DNA from: an uncultured Desulfovibrio sp.
GTDB taxonomy: Bacteria > Desulfobacterota > Desulfovibrionia > Desulfovibrionales > Desulfovibrionaceae
Direction of reading: 5' to 3'
NCBI RefSeq assembly: GCF_910584445.1
Contig: NZ_CAJUBO010000002.1
Span: forward strand, 1 to 64,000
DNA: 64,000 nt
Shown: one piece after another, positions 50,600-60,004 of the stretch
How positions within the stretch are numbered: the stretch's first letter is position 1
Layout: each line of letters starts with the position of its first letter
Translations under genes and position numbers: made by a program
The notes under the pieces: generated by a model
Told to the model about the DNA's origin: nothing
Databases searched by the model: none
The model's input: only the letters and a program-made list of their open reading frames with translations

Positions 50600-52507
50600 A
50601 TGAGCGAGTTTTCGAGGGAGCGGGGCCGGCCCCGCGGAGCGGGCGCAACGGCTGACAGGACGCGCGAGACGGCACCCGCCGGAAAGCGGGCGCCCGGAAA
50701 CGCCGGCGCGCCGGGGGAGCGGCGCGGAACTTCCGCTCAGGGCCGCGAGCGGCGTTCCGGCAAGCGGGAAGGGACCCCCGGGGGAACATCGCTGAAAGAA
50801 GTCGTTGCGGAAATCGACCGTGACATCCTGCGGCTGTTGCTGCGCCGTCACAATCTGCTCGAACGCATGCGCGGCGGCAAACCCCGGCTGGACGCCGCGG
50901 AAGAAAAATTCCTGCGTGAGGCGTGGCAGAAGGCCGTTTCCCGCGTCAGCCGCGATGCGGATCTTTCCGGCCGTTTTTTTGCCCTCATGCAGGATGCGGC
51001 CTTTTTGCCGCGTCCCGCTGCCGAAGATCAGGAGGCCGATGCCCGGGGGGCGGATGCCGCCCCGGCTGTGGAACGCCGCGAAGCGTTCAATCTTGCGCCC
51101 CCGCGCAAGCCGCTGGAACTTTCCCTGCGTTCGCCGCTTGCCTGTCGGGAGGCGCGCGCATGGCTTTTCCTGGCGGCCGCGTCCGGCCAGCCCCTGCGCC
51201 TCGCGCCGTGTCTGATGAACGATCCGCTGGTGGATCTGCTCAAGGCGCTCAACCAGATGGGCGCGGCGGTCACGCGCGAGCAGGATGCCGTCATTGCCCG
51301 TGCTGCGGAGCCGCTGGGCTGCCCCGACAAGGTCCTCTACCTTGGGGACAGCATCTGGAATCTTTTTCTCCTGCTCGCGTTCTATGTGGGCAGGCCGTCC
51401 CGGGCAAAGTTTCTCGGCGAGACCGAGTTGAAGCTGGCGGATCTTTCATCCACGCGCCGCTTTTTGCCGCAACTGGGCGCGCGGTTCATCAATGTCATTC
51501 CCCGCAGTTCCGGACTCCCCGCGCGGCTTGAGTGTTCCGGCATCGTGCCGGGCAGGGTGGACCTGCCGCCGGATGTTCCTGGCGAGCTTGGTGCCGCGCT
51601 TCTTCTGGCGGCGCCATTTTGGGAACGCGAGTTTACGCTCGGTCTTGCCGGGCATCCGCAACGGGAGCGGGTGATTGCCTTCGCCCTGCCGCTGCTCCAG
51701 GCTGCGGCCGTCTCCGTGGCCGAGCGGGACGGCGCCGTCAGCGTGCGGCCCGGTGTGCCCGTGCTGCCCCTTGAACCGGCCCTTCCCATGGATGCCGGGC
51801 TGGCGGCGTTCCTTCTCTCGCTGCCCATGCCGCTGGGGGGCGACGTGCGCCTTGAAGGCGCGTGGCCCTCGGGTCCTGACGCGGATGCCGCCTGGGAGCT
51901 GCTGCGCGCCCTGGGGGTTCCTGTGGAAGCTTCCCCTGCCCGGGGGGGGACCGTTGGCGTGAAACTGGAAGCGCCGCGGCGCGCCGCCCGGCTCTCGACA
52001 GTGCCGCCGGCCACGCTTGCGCGCCTTTCCGGCCGGCTTGCGCCGTTGCCGCTCGCCCTGGCCGCATGCGCGGCCCTGGGCGGCGCCGAAGCGGATGCGC
52101 CCGCGACCGTATTGGAAGCCCTGCGCTGTCCGCCTGAACTTGCCGCGGATTTCTTCTCCGCCGCGGGGCTTGTTTTGGCGGGGGATGCGCTGCGTCCGGG
52201 TCCGGAACTGCAAGACGGGGGAAAGCCCTTCGTCGGTCCTGCATGGAACGCGCCTTCGCCCGCCTGGGCGCTGGCGCTGGCGCTGGCCGCATGTGCCCGG
52301 CCGGGGCGTTGCCATGGACTGCGTTTGGGCAATCCCGGCGTTCTCACGGCCCTGTATCCCGGATTCTGGGCGCTGTACAACGCGTTGCCCCGGCCTGTCC
52401 CCAGGCGGCGGGACGGCGCGGAAGAAGCGCCGTCCGCGCGGGAGCACAGGCGCATCCGCACAGCAATGGTGGCCGTGCTGCCCCCCGAACACGAGGCGGA
52501 AGAATGA
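50600..52507 (+). CDS. Chorismate-mutase-like / EPSP-synthase-fold fusion, catalytic motifs degenerate
   Basis: A 635-residue protein. Residues 1-65 are basic and disordered. Residues ~66-110 resemble the first helix of AroQ-type chorismate mutases (VVAEIDRDILRLLLRRHNLL). Residues ~160-600 follow the repeating beta-alpha pattern of EPSP synthase (AroA): PLELSLRSPLACREARAWLF stands where AroA has the G-DKS-ISHR loop, and LGDSIWNLFLLLAFYVGRP where it has NSGTTMR. The lysine, arginine and acidic active-site motifs are not preserved. It may be a very divergent AroA or a pseudoenzyme. It is not beside other aro genes. Confidence 0.6.
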   Translation: MSEFSRERGRPRGAGATADRTRETAPAGKRAPGNAGAPGERRGTSAQGRERRSGKREGTPGGTSLKEVVAEIDRDILRLLLRRHNLLERMRGGKPRLDAAEEKFLREAWQKAVSRVSRDADLSGRFFALMQDAAFLPRPAAEDQEADARGADAAPAVERREAFNLAPPRKPLELSLRSPLACREARAWLFLAAASGQPLRLAPCLMNDPLVDLLKALNQMGAAVTREQDAVIARAAEPLGCPDKVLYLGDSIWNLFLLLAFYVGRPSRAKFLGETELKLADLSSTRRFLPQLGARFINVIPRSSGLPARLECSGIVPGRVDLPPDVPGELGAALLLAAPFWEREFTLGLAGHPQRERVIAFALPLLQAAAVSVAERDGAVSVRPGVPVLPLEPALPMDAGLAAFLLSLPMPLGGDVRLEGAWPSGPDADAAWELLRALGVPVEASPARGGTVGVKLEAPRRAARLSTVPPATLARLSGRLAPLPLALAACAALGGAEADAPATVLEALRCPPELAADFFSAAGLVLAGDALRPGPELQDGGKPFVGPAWNAPSPAWALALALAACARPGRCHGLRLGNPGVLTALYPGFWALYNALPRPVPRRRDGAEEAPSAREHRRIRTAMVAVLPPEHEAEE

Positions 52508-52566
52508 CGGCTGGCGGGGCTGAGTCAGTTTTCGCTGCCGTCGTTTCCCCGCAGGGCGGAACAAGC

Positions 52567-52590
52567 GGCGGAAAAGCCTGGTTTTCCGCC
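52567..52590. terminator. Bidirectional hairpin between convergent genes
   Basis: GGCGGAAAA (52567-52575) pairs with TTTTCCGCC (52582-52590), loop GCCTGG. The A/T tract inside the stem makes it symmetrical, as expected between the convergent EPSPS-like and ogt genes. Confidence 0.7.
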
Positions 52591-52658
52591 GTAGTACGGC
52601 GCGGACGTCCGCTCCCGCATCCGCCAGAGCGTGTACGCGATTCCCTTGCGAAAACGCG

Positions 52659-53198
52659 CTACAGGGCCGTTCCCCTGCGCGGCGCAAAGAAGCGGCTCGT
52701 GTCCACTCCCTCGTGTTCCAGCAGGAGGAGCTTTTTGGCGATGCCACCGGCATAGCCGGTGAGATTTCCGCCCGCACCGACGACCCGGTGGCAGGGGATG
52801 ATGATGGCAATGGGATTGTGGCCCACGGCGCCGCCCACCGCCTGGCTGGACATGCGCGGCCTGTGCATCGCCGCCGCCACCTGGCGGGCGATTTCGCCAT
52901 AGGTGCGGCACTGGCCGTAGGGGATGGCGCACAGAAGCTTCCATACCGCCTGCCGGAACGCGCTGCCCGAGGGCGCAAGGGGAAGTGCGGAGATACAGGG
53001 CCGCTTTCCGGCAAAATAGGCGTCCAGCCATGACCGCGTCAGCTTCAGGACGGGCGCGTCCGGCTGCTCCTCAAGTTCGCCGTCCACCATATCCGCGTAG
53101 TACTTCTGTCCTTCCAGCCAAAGGCCCGCAAGATGCCGCGCATCGCAGGCCAGGGTCAGGGCGCCCACAGGGGACGGATAGCGACAGGAAAAGAGCAT
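52659..53198 (-). CDS. ogt: Methylated-DNA--protein-cysteine methyltransferase
   Basis: A 179-residue suicide DNA-repair protein. The acceptor Cys lies in IIIPCHRVVGAGG, preceded by FRQAVWKLLCAIPYG and the helix-turn-helix TYGEIARQVA. It transfers the O6-alkyl group of guanine to itself. The N-terminal domain is short, as in Ogt. The last ~10 residues are unusual for the family but not disruptive. Confidence 0.95.
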   Translation of the reverse strand: MLFSCRYPSPVGALTLACDARHLAGLWLEGQKYYADMVDGELEEQPDAPVLKLTRSWLDAYFAGKRPCISALPLAPSGSAFRQAVWKLLCAIPYGQCRTYGEIARQVAAAMHRPRMSSQAVGGAVGHNPIAIIIPCHRVVGAGGNLTGYAGGIAKKLLLLEHEGVDTSRFFAPRRGTAL

Positions 53199-53288
53199 GG
53201 CTGCCTCCCGCGTTCCGGGGATTTCGGGACCGGTCCTGTTTTGCGTCCTTCCATGGCACGATGCGGCTGATGGATACTCCAGCTCCCG

Positions 53289-53699
53289 TCAGGCGCGACA
53301 TTCTCCATCCCGCAGCAGGTGCACAAGAACGGTCCGCGTCCTGGGACCGTCGCCTTCATAGAGATAGATGCTTTGCCATGTGCCGAGGCACAGTTCTCCC
53401 TGTTCCAGGGGCACCAGGAGGGACGCCCCGAGCAGGCTGCTGCGGATGTGGGCGTCCGTATTGCCTTCGGCATGGCTCCAGCCGTGGGTACGCGGCGCGA
53501 TCTCGGTGAAGAACCGGATGAAGTCGCGCCTGACGTCCGGGTCCGCGCCCTCGTTGATGGTCAGGCCGCAGGTGGTGTGCGTGCAGAACAGATGGAGAGC
53601 GCCGTCCGCCCGGAAATGCCGCCGGGCAAGTTCGCGTACGGCGGTCGTGATGTCGAGCATCTCTTCGCGGCGGGTGGTGTGAAGTTCCAGTCGCTGCAT
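53289..53699 (-). CDS. YjbQ-family protein (secondary thiamine-phosphate synthase fold)
   Basis: A 136-residue UPF0047/YjbQ protein. LFCTHTTCGLTINEGADPDV, THGWSHAEGNTDAHIRSSLL and LGTWQSIYLYEGDGPRTR are the conserved His/Glu/Asp motifs. YjbQ has weak thiamine phosphate synthase activity in E. coli; its main role is unsettled. An ATG at 53699 is chosen because AGGAAGGA lies at the right distance; an ATG two codons earlier abuts the RBS. Confidence 0.92.
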   Translation of the reverse strand: MQRLELHTTRREEMLDITTAVRELARRHFRADGALHLFCTHTTCGLTINEGADPDVRRDFIRFFTEIAPRTHGWSHAEGNTDAHIRSSLLGASLLVPLEQGELCLGTWQSIYLYEGDGPRTRTVLVHLLRDGECRA

Positions 53700-53713
53700 G
53701 CTCATTCCTTCCT

Positions 53714-54739
53714 TCAAGGTCTTTTGACCATGATCCAGGTCTGGATCTCGTGGTTTTCCTCGGTCCAGTGCTGTTTGTATTCCATGCGCGGGCCGGTGAC
53801 CGGTCCCATGTCGTAGCGCTGGATGCCCTCTTCACAGAGCCACTTCAGCGTCTCCAGCTGGAGCAGATTGCCCAGCGAGAGCCGCCGCGCGGTGGCGGCA
53901 TAGCTGAACTGCTGGCCTCTGTAAATCATGCCGCAAAGCCCCCCGAAAATGAAGCCGATGTCCTCGTCATGCTGGCGGGCCATGATGATGCGCAACGTGC
54001 CCGCGCGGGCCAGCCGTCGCACAAGGGCCGCATAAAATTCCCGGGCCGGGGATTCCGCCATGCCGCAATGGCCGATGCCCTTCCAGCTTCTGGCCTCCAC
54101 CGCAAGCATGCGCGCATAGAGCGCATCGGCCTCCTCAGCGGAGCCGGGCAGGCAACGCGTGAAGGTGACGCCGCATCCGGCCGCCTTTCTGGCGGCCTTC
54201 CGGAGTTTTGCGCGATGGTTGGCGGAGCGCCGTGACAGATAGCCGTCCAGCCCGCCGGCCAGAGAGGCGGCGCACTGGACGGAAACGCCATGGCGGAAGA
54301 AGGCGAACGCATCGCCGAAACGTCGCAGGAGCATGGCCGCAAAGGCGCCGCCGGGCCGGATGCCGCTGAGGATGACATGGGGGAAGGCGGGCGCATAGGC
54401 CGCATCGAACGCCGCCAGGCACGCGGCGAGCACCTCTTCGCCATCCGGCCCGAGCACCGGGGTGCCGAACAGCCAGCCGTTTTCCGGCGGCGCCAGGAAT
54501 ATCCGGTCCGGACCTGCCCTGAATTCGGTGAACAGCGCAATGCCCGCGGGCGCCGCCAGAAAGAAGAGCCGCTTGTCCGCAGTGAAGGTCTCCCGGAAGG
54601 TCAGTTGCCAGGCCGGGGAACAGCAGAAGGGGTCCGCCTGCGCCGTGGTGGCGGCAAGGTGTTCCCAGAACGGCAGGCAGGATTCCGGCAATTGCCGGTC
54701 GTCTGCGGCGTTTTTCTGCATCGGCGCGAGAAACGGCAT
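53714..54739 (-). CDS. GNAT-superfamily acyltransferase (FemAB/BioF2-like)
   Basis: A 341-residue protein with tandem GNAT-like folds as in PF13480-type acetyltransferases. RRSANHRAKLRKAARKAAGC is the basic helix typical of the group, RRLARAGTLRIIMARQHDED and GFIFGGLCGMIYRGQQFSY follow, and LGNLLQLETLKWLCEEGIQRYDMG closes the domain. Members transfer acyl or amino-acyl groups to exopolysaccharide or cell-wall precursors. It may be co-transcribed with yjbQ and ogt. Substrate unknown. Confidence 0.8.
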   Translation of the reverse strand: MPFLAPMQKNAADDRQLPESCLPFWEHLAATTAQADPFCCSPAWQLTFRETFTADKRLFFLAAPAGIALFTEFRAGPDRIFLAPPENGWLFGTPVLGPDGEEVLAACLAAFDAAYAPAFPHVILSGIRPGGAFAAMLLRRFGDAFAFFRHGVSVQCAASLAGGLDGYLSRRSANHRAKLRKAARKAAGCGVTFTRCLPGSAEEADALYARMLAVEARSWKGIGHCGMAESPAREFYAALVRRLARAGTLRIIMARQHDEDIGFIFGGLCGMIYRGQQFSYAATARRLSLGNLLQLETLKWLCEEGIQRYDMGPVTGPRMEYKQHWTEENHEIQTWIMVKRP

Positions 54740-54865
54740 GGGGACTCCTTGAACTGGCGACGCACGGGCATGCGCCCGCAGGCGGTGCCCCGGGGCGCAT
54801 GGGGGAGAAATTCCATGCATCGCCCGCTCGGTCAAGGGGGGATGATGGCGGAACGTTTCGCCGCA

Positions 54866-54894
54866 TTGACAGAGGGCGCCGCAGGACTTAAGAA
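54866..54894 (+). promoter_or_regulatory. Sigma-70-like promoter for the IscA-like gene
   Basis: TTGACA (54866-54871), a 17-base spacer and TAAGAA (54889-54894), 42 bases before the ATG. Same -35, spacing and -10 as the promoter at 36356-36384. Confidence 0.65.
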
Positions 54895-54936
54895 GTGCAA
54901 TGACCGCATCCCGCGGATCTCAGCATGGAGGACACG

Positions 54937-55260
54937 ATGCTCGAACTCACCGAAAGCGCCCGCAGCGAGCTTGAGGCGTATTTCAAGGATAAGGACAAGG
55001 AAACCATCCGCATCTATCTTGCTCCGGGGGGCTGCTCCGGACCCCGGCTCGCCCTGGGGCTGGACCCCGCCGGCGATGGCGATGCCAGCGAGGAGTGCGG
55101 AGGCTTCACCTTCTGCATCAACAAGGAGCTGCTCGATCAGGTCAAGGGCGTCAAGATCGATCTTACGCCCATGGGCTTCATGGTCGAGCCTGCCGTTCCC
55201 CTGCCGGAAAGCGCGGGAGGCGGCTGCGGCGGCTGCTGCGGCGGCTGCGGCTCGCACTAG
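54937..55260 (+). CDS. IscA/HesB-like protein with Gly-Cys-rich tail
   Basis: A 107-residue A-type Fe-S carrier-like protein. The first conserved Cys is C33 (LAPGGCSGP), and the strand GFTFCINKELLDQV and the LTPMGFMVEPAVP segment match the family. Instead of the usual C-x-C-G-E-S-F end it finishes with GGGCGGCCGGCGSH, four Cys among Gly. It may bind an Fe-S cluster or another metal. The ATG at 54937 is preferred (GGAGG with five-base spacing) over the ATG four codons before. It has its own promoter and terminator. Confidence 0.85.
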   Translation: MLELTESARSELEAYFKDKDKETIRIYLAPGGCSGPRLALGLDPAGDGDASEECGGFTFCINKELLDQVKGVKIDLTPMGFMVEPAVPLPESAGGGCGGCCGGCGSH

Positions 55261-55320
55261 CGGCTTTCCGGCGCCTGCCCGGCTGAAGGACGCATGCCGG
55301 GCATGACAACCACAGGATTC

Positions 55321-55354
55321 GGGGACGGCCTTGTGGCCGTCCCCGTTGTGTTTT
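55321..55354 (+). terminator. Intrinsic terminator after the IscA-like gene
   Basis: GGGGACGGCC (55321-55330) and GGCCGTCCCC (55335-55344) around TTGT, followed by GTTGTGTTTT. Confidence 0.88.
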
Positions 55355-55382
55355 CCCGGCGGTATCCGCGCCGCCCGGCCTG

Positions 55383-58300
55383 ATGTTACAGGATCCCATG
55401 CAGGACTTTGACGCGCTCCTTGCCAGCGGTGAGAGCAGGATATTTCTTGAGCGCAGCGGAATGGCGACGCGCTGTCGTCTGGCCTGCCACGCATTGGCGA
55501 ACGGACGTACCGCGGTGCTCGTCGCGCGCGGTCGCGAAGAGCTGCACGCGGCATCGGCGCTGGCGCGCCTGTTTCTCCCCGCGCTTTCGGTGGGTGACGC
55601 GGATATGGCAAGCCCCCTGTGGGAACGGCCGCTCGTGGTTTTTCCGCGTCTGCGGGACTGGAGCGACCGGGATGGCTGGAGCGGGCGCGTTGCGGCGCTG
55701 TACGCGCTTGCCCAGGGGCGCCCGCGTTGCGTCGTGGCCGCCATGGACAGCCTTGTTCCGCGCTGCATGCCAACGGAGTTTTTTGCCGGACGCAGCCTCG
55801 ATCTTGCTCTGGGGATGGACTTTTCCCCCGAGCTTATCGTGGAGCAGGCCATCGAGTGGGGCTTTGAGCGCGTGAACATGGTGACGCGCCCGGGTGAGCT
55901 GGCCCGCCGTGGCGACATCCTGGATATTTTCGCCCCCGGCTATTCCCGGCCCGTGCGGCTGGAATTTTTTGGCGACGCCATTGAGGAGATGCGGCTCTTC
56001 GATGCCGAAAGCCAGCGTTCGCTGCGTACCGTGGAGGAGCTGACGCTCCTGCCGGCAAGCCCGCTGCCTCTGGACCCCGCGGGCCTTGAGGCCGCCCGCG
56101 CCCGTTGCGAGGCCCTGTTCCGCGAAGGGCGCATCAGCGAGAATGATTCCTATACCTTCCGTAAGGCGCTGGACAGCGGGGGCGCGGGCCTGCTCCCGGG
56201 TCTTCTGTGGGAGGACTCCAGCCTGTTCGAGAACTGGCTGCCCCCCGAAAGCCTCTGGATACTGCCCGGCGAGGCGGACAGCGCCGAGGCCCTGCGCGCC
56301 ACCCGTCAGAGCCTCAAGGAGGAACTGGAGCGCGAGGAGGCGCCGCTGCCGCAGCCCGCGCGCCTGGTGCTGCGGCGCGCTGCCCAGCCGGCCCCGTGGA
56401 ACGGCTTTCAGTGCGTGTTCGACGAACCGCTGGTCATCGGCGTGGAGTCGCGCGGCGTTTCGCTTCAGGAGCGGCCGTTACACCAGTTCACGGAACTTTT
56501 TCCCTCTCCCGGCGCGCAGGACCGCCCCTGGCAGCATCTGGCCGCCGGACTCAAGACATGGCAGCGCGAACGGCGCCAGGTCATCCTCAGTTTTTCCTCG
56601 GAACGCGGGCGCGGCAAGTTCCTCAAACTGGCCGAGCAGGACGGCATCACCCCGGCCCTGCGCTATGCGCCGGGGCAGGGCGGCCTTTTCGCGCTGGTTT
56701 CGCCGTTTCGGGGCGGCGCGGAACTTGTCTGGGACAACAGCCTCGTCCTTGGCGAGGATATCCTCTATCCCCGCGCGGAAAAAACGTCGCGTTCCGCCAC
56801 GCGCGCCTTCAAGGGGCTGGACAGTTTCGAGAGCCTGAAGGAAGGGGACCTGCTCGTCCACCGGGAGTACGGCATCGGGCGTTTTGCCGGGCTGCATCAT
56901 CTGGACCTCACCGCGGCCGCCAATGATTTTCTCCTCCTGGAATACGCGGGACGCGACAAGCTCTATGTGCCCGCCGACCGGCTGGGGCTGATCCAGCGCT
57001 TCAAGGGCGCCGAAGGCGCGGAGCCGCCGCTGGACAAGCTGGGCGGCCCTGCCTGGGCGGCAGGCAAGGAAAAGGCCCGCAAGGCCATCGAGAAGATCGC
57101 GGCGGACCTGGTGGAGATGTATGCCTACCGCAAGGTCGCCAAGGGCTTCCGCTATGATCCGCCGGGCGAGCTTTTCCGCGAGTTCGAGGCCACGTTCGGC
57201 TATGAGGAGACGCCGGATCAGGCGCGCGCCATCCAGGACGTGCTGGACGACATGGACGGCTCGCGGCCCATGGATCGCCTGGTCTGTGGCGATGTGGGCT
57301 TCGGCAAGACCGAGGTCGCCCTGCGCGCGGCCTTCCGGGCGGCCTCTGAAGGCCGGCAGGTGGCGCTCCTGTGTCCCACCACGGTGCTGGCCGAACAGCA
57401 CTACCAGACCTTTCGCGCGAGGCTGGCGGGTTTTCCCGTCAATGTGGGTCTGCTGAGCCGCTTTGTGCCCCGCCCTAGGCAGAAGGAGACACTCAAGGCC
57501 GCCGAGGCCGGCCAGGTGGATATCCTCATCGGCACGCACCGGCTTTTGTCCAATGATGTCAAGCTTCCCAATCTGGCGCTGCTCATCCTTGACGAGGAAC
57601 AGCGCTTCGGCGTGCGCCACAAGGAAAAGCTCAAAGCCCTGAAAAAGAATGTGGACGTGCTCACGCTCACGGCAACGCCCATCCCGCGCACGCTGCAACT
57701 CTCCATGTCCGGCATCCGCGAACTCTCCATCATCGAGACCGCCCCGCAGGACAGAAAGCCTGTGGCCTCGGCGGTCCTGGGACGCGACGACGCCACCCTG
57801 CGCAAGGTGCTCGCGCGGGAGCTGGAGCGCGAGGGCCAGGTCTTCTGGGTCTATAACCGCGTCCAGGGGCTGGAACGGGTCGCCGAATATGTGCGCGGGC
57901 TTGCGCCCCAGGCGCGGGTGGGCATGGCCCACGGGCAGATGGCCGAGACCGAGCTTGAGACCACCATGCGCAAGTTCTGGCATGGGGAGCTGGATGTTCT
58001 TGTCTGCACCTCCATTGTGGAGTCCGGCCTGGATTTTCCCCGCGCCAATACGCTGGTGGTGGATCAGGCGCAGATGTTCGGCCTGGGGCAGCTCTACCAG
58101 TTGCGGGGCAGGGTGGGGCGCAGCGACAGGCAGGCCTATGCCTTCTTTGTGGTGCCCGATGCCTCGCGGCTCACGGAAACGGCGGAGGAACGCCTGCGCG
58201 TCATCCTTGACATGGAGTATCTCGGCGCCGGTTTTCAGGTAGCCATGGAGGATCTGCGCCTGCGCGGCGCGGGCAATATCCTCGGCGAAGTGCAGTCCGG

Positions 58301-58898
58301 CCACATGAGCCGGGTCGGACTCGATCTGTATCTGGAGATGCTGGAAGAGGCCGTGGCGCGTCTCAAGGGCACCCCGGCCGCCCTGAACGCCGAGACCGAA
58401 CTCACTCTGGGCTTGCCCGCCCATATCCCGGCGACATATATTGATGACGGGCGCGAACGCCTGCGCTGCTACAAGGCCCTGACCTCAGCGGCGGGTGGGG
58501 CCGCGCGCGAGGAAGTGGCCCTCGGCATCCGTGACCGGTTCGGCGCGTTCCCCGAGGAGTTCCGCAACTTCCTCGCCGTGCTGGATTTCAAGGAATTTCT
58601 GACGGAGCTTCAGGTGCAGAAGGCCGACATCCATCGCAACAGTGTGCGCCTTGTCTGGGCCGAAGGGCAGACCGCAGTGCTTCCCGAGCGCATCGTGGCC
58701 CTTGCGGCCGGCGGCGCGGGGGCAAAACTGCATCCGCCGGCGGGGCTTTCGCTCCCGGTTTCCGGGGAGATGCCGTTCTGCGAGGCGCTTGGCGCCGTGC
58801 GCGCCCTGCTGGAAGGGCTGCGCGCCCGACAGGATGGCCCGGCGCCATCTGCAGCGCAGGGCGCCGCGTCGTGCCCCGCGGGAGGGACGGCATGCTGA
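55383..58898 (+). CDS. mfd: Transcription-repair coupling factor
   Basis: A 1171-residue Mfd that removes RNA polymerase stalled at DNA lesions and recruits UvrA. The N-terminal UvrB-homology region (residues ~1-330), the CarD-like RNA polymerase interaction domain (LKEGDLLVHREYGIGRFAGL) and the SF2 translocase motifs are visible: Walker A GDVGFGKTEVA, LLILDEEQRFGVRHKEKLK, TATPIPRTLQLS and QLRGRVGRSDRQAYAFF. The C-terminal D7 domain is present. Length is typical. It may start at ATG 55383 or 55398. Confidence 0.97.
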   Translation: MLQDPMQDFDALLASGESRIFLERSGMATRCRLACHALANGRTAVLVARGREELHAASALARLFLPALSVGDADMASPLWERPLVVFPRLRDWSDRDGWSGRVAALYALAQGRPRCVVAAMDSLVPRCMPTEFFAGRSLDLALGMDFSPELIVEQAIEWGFERVNMVTRPGELARRGDILDIFAPGYSRPVRLEFFGDAIEEMRLFDAESQRSLRTVEELTLLPASPLPLDPAGLEAARARCEALFREGRISENDSYTFRKALDSGGAGLLPGLLWEDSSLFENWLPPESLWILPGEADSAEALRATRQSLKEELEREEAPLPQPARLVLRRAAQPAPWNGFQCVFDEPLVIGVESRGVSLQERPLHQFTELFPSPGAQDRPWQHLAAGLKTWQRERRQVILSFSSERGRGKFLKLAEQDGITPALRYAPGQGGLFALVSPFRGGAELVWDNSLVLGEDILYPRAEKTSRSATRAFKGLDSFESLKEGDLLVHREYGIGRFAGLHHLDLTAAANDFLLLEYAGRDKLYVPADRLGLIQRFKGAEGAEPPLDKLGGPAWAAGKEKARKAIEKIAADLVEMYAYRKVAKGFRYDPPGELFREFEATFGYEETPDQARAIQDVLDDMDGSRPMDRLVCGDVGFGKTEVALRAAFRAASEGRQVALLCPTTVLAEQHYQTFRARLAGFPVNVGLLSRFVPRPRQKETLKAAEAGQVDILIGTHRLLSNDVKLPNLALLILDEEQRFGVRHKEKLKALKKNVDVLTLTATPIPRTLQLSMSGIRELSIIETAPQDRKPVASAVLGRDDATLRKVLARELEREGQVFWVYNRVQGLERVAEYVRGLAPQARVGMAHGQMAETELETTMRKFWHGELDVLVCTSIVESGLDFPRANTLVVDQAQMFGLGQLYQLRGRVGRSDRQAYAFFVVPDASRLTETAEERLRVILDMEYLGAGFQVAMEDLRLRGAGNILGEVQSGHMSRVGLDLYLEMLEEAVARLKGTPAALNAETELTLGLPAHIPATYIDDGRERLRCYKALTSAAGGAAREEVALGIRDRFGAFPEEFRNFLAVLDFKEFLTELQVQKADIHRNSVRLVWAEGQTAVLPERIVALAAGGAGAKLHPPAGLSLPVSGEMPFCEALGAVRALLEGLRARQDGPAPSAAQGAASCPAGGTAC

Positions 58899-60004
58899 TG
58901 CGCCTCTTCCGCCGCGGGCTGCCGCTTTGTCTGTTTTTCGTCTGTCTGGCGCTTTCCGGCTGCCTGGAACGCCGTCTTCCGGAAGGCGTGATGGCAAGCG
59001 TCAACGGCGAACCCATCCACCTTGCCGCCGTCCAGGCGCTCATGGACAGCCGTTCCACATCTCTGGGCATCCCCCTGCGTCCCTCGCTTGAGGATATGAA
59101 GAACCGCTACGGCGGCGCGCTGGGGACGCTCATCGTCCATACCCTGGTGCGCCAGGATCTGGCGCGCCGGGGCCTGTCCGTGACGGATGCGGCGCTGGAG
59201 CATGCCGTGGAGCAGGTGCGGGCGGATTTCGGACCGGGCGGTCTGGAAAAATTCCTTACGGATTCCTCCCTGCGCGAGGCGGACTGGAAAGCCCTCATGC
59301 GCGACTATCTCGCCATGGACGTGTTCAGAAAACGGGTGCTCCTGCCGGCCATCCAGGTTTCCCTGGAAGAAGCGCGCGCCTACTATCAGGAGCACAAGGC
59401 GGAGTTTCTGCTGCCCGGCTCTCTGGACGTCTGCCTTGCCACCGCCCCGGACAGGGAAGCGCTGACCGCGTATTGCGGATCGTTCGCGGCCCGGTTCCGC
59501 CCCCGGCCCGGCGATGCGGCCCAAGCCGGGTTCCCCTCCCTTGCCGCCGAGGCGACCACGGACTCCGACGCATTGGCGCAATGCATGGAGGTGCGTCCCG
59601 ACGAAGTGCCCCCGGCCTGGCGCAAGGAGCTGGAAACGCTCACGCCGGGCAGTTGCGGACAGCCGCGCCAGCAGGAGGGCGAATGGCGCGTCGTGGCCCT
59701 GGCGGGGCGTCACCGGGGGCATGCCCTCGATCTGGCTGAGGCGTATCCGCTCATCGAGGCTCTCCTTCTTGAGGAAAAGAAATCCGCCGCATTCGGCAAA
59801 TGGCTCGAGGACAGTCTTGCCCGCTCGACGATCCTGGTCGCTCCGGAACTTAGGGAACCGCTGTTGAACCCGGGTCCTCCCGGATATGCGGCGATGGAAC
59901 CCGACGAAAGCGAGGAGCTTGAACGCTCCGGGGAGCAGCAGGCCGGGGGCGCCCCGTCTGTGGCGCCGGACGCCGCCGGGGGCGCTGCCGCATCCGGCCG
60001 GTGA
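58892..60004 (+). CDS. SurA-N-domain lipoprotein (peptidyl-prolyl isomerase-like)
   Basis: A 370-residue exported protein whose signal peptide ends in the lipobox LALSGC. VMASVNGEPIHLAAVQALMD starts a SurA-type N-terminal helical domain, with a degenerate parvulin-like middle and an Ala/Gly-rich C-terminal tail (residues ~335-370). It is likely a periplasmic chaperone for outer-membrane proteins, anchored by lipid. GGAGG six bases before ATG 58892 decides the start, which overlaps the mfd stop. A second SurA/PpiC gene follows. Confidence 0.8.
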   Translation: MLMRLFRRGLPLCLFFVCLALSGCLERRLPEGVMASVNGEPIHLAAVQALMDSRSTSLGIPLRPSLEDMKNRYGGALGTLIVHTLVRQDLARRGLSVTDAALEHAVEQVRADFGPGGLEKFLTDSSLREADWKALMRDYLAMDVFRKRVLLPAIQVSLEEARAYYQEHKAEFLLPGSLDVCLATAPDREALTAYCGSFAARFRPRPGDAAQAGFPSLAAEATTDSDALAQCMEVRPDEVPPAWRKELETLTPGSCGQPRQQEGEWRVVALAGRHRGHALDLAEAYPLIEALLLEEKKSAAFGKWLEDSLARSTILVAPELREPLLNPGPPGYAAMEPDESEELERSGEQQAGGAPSVAPDAAGGAAASGR

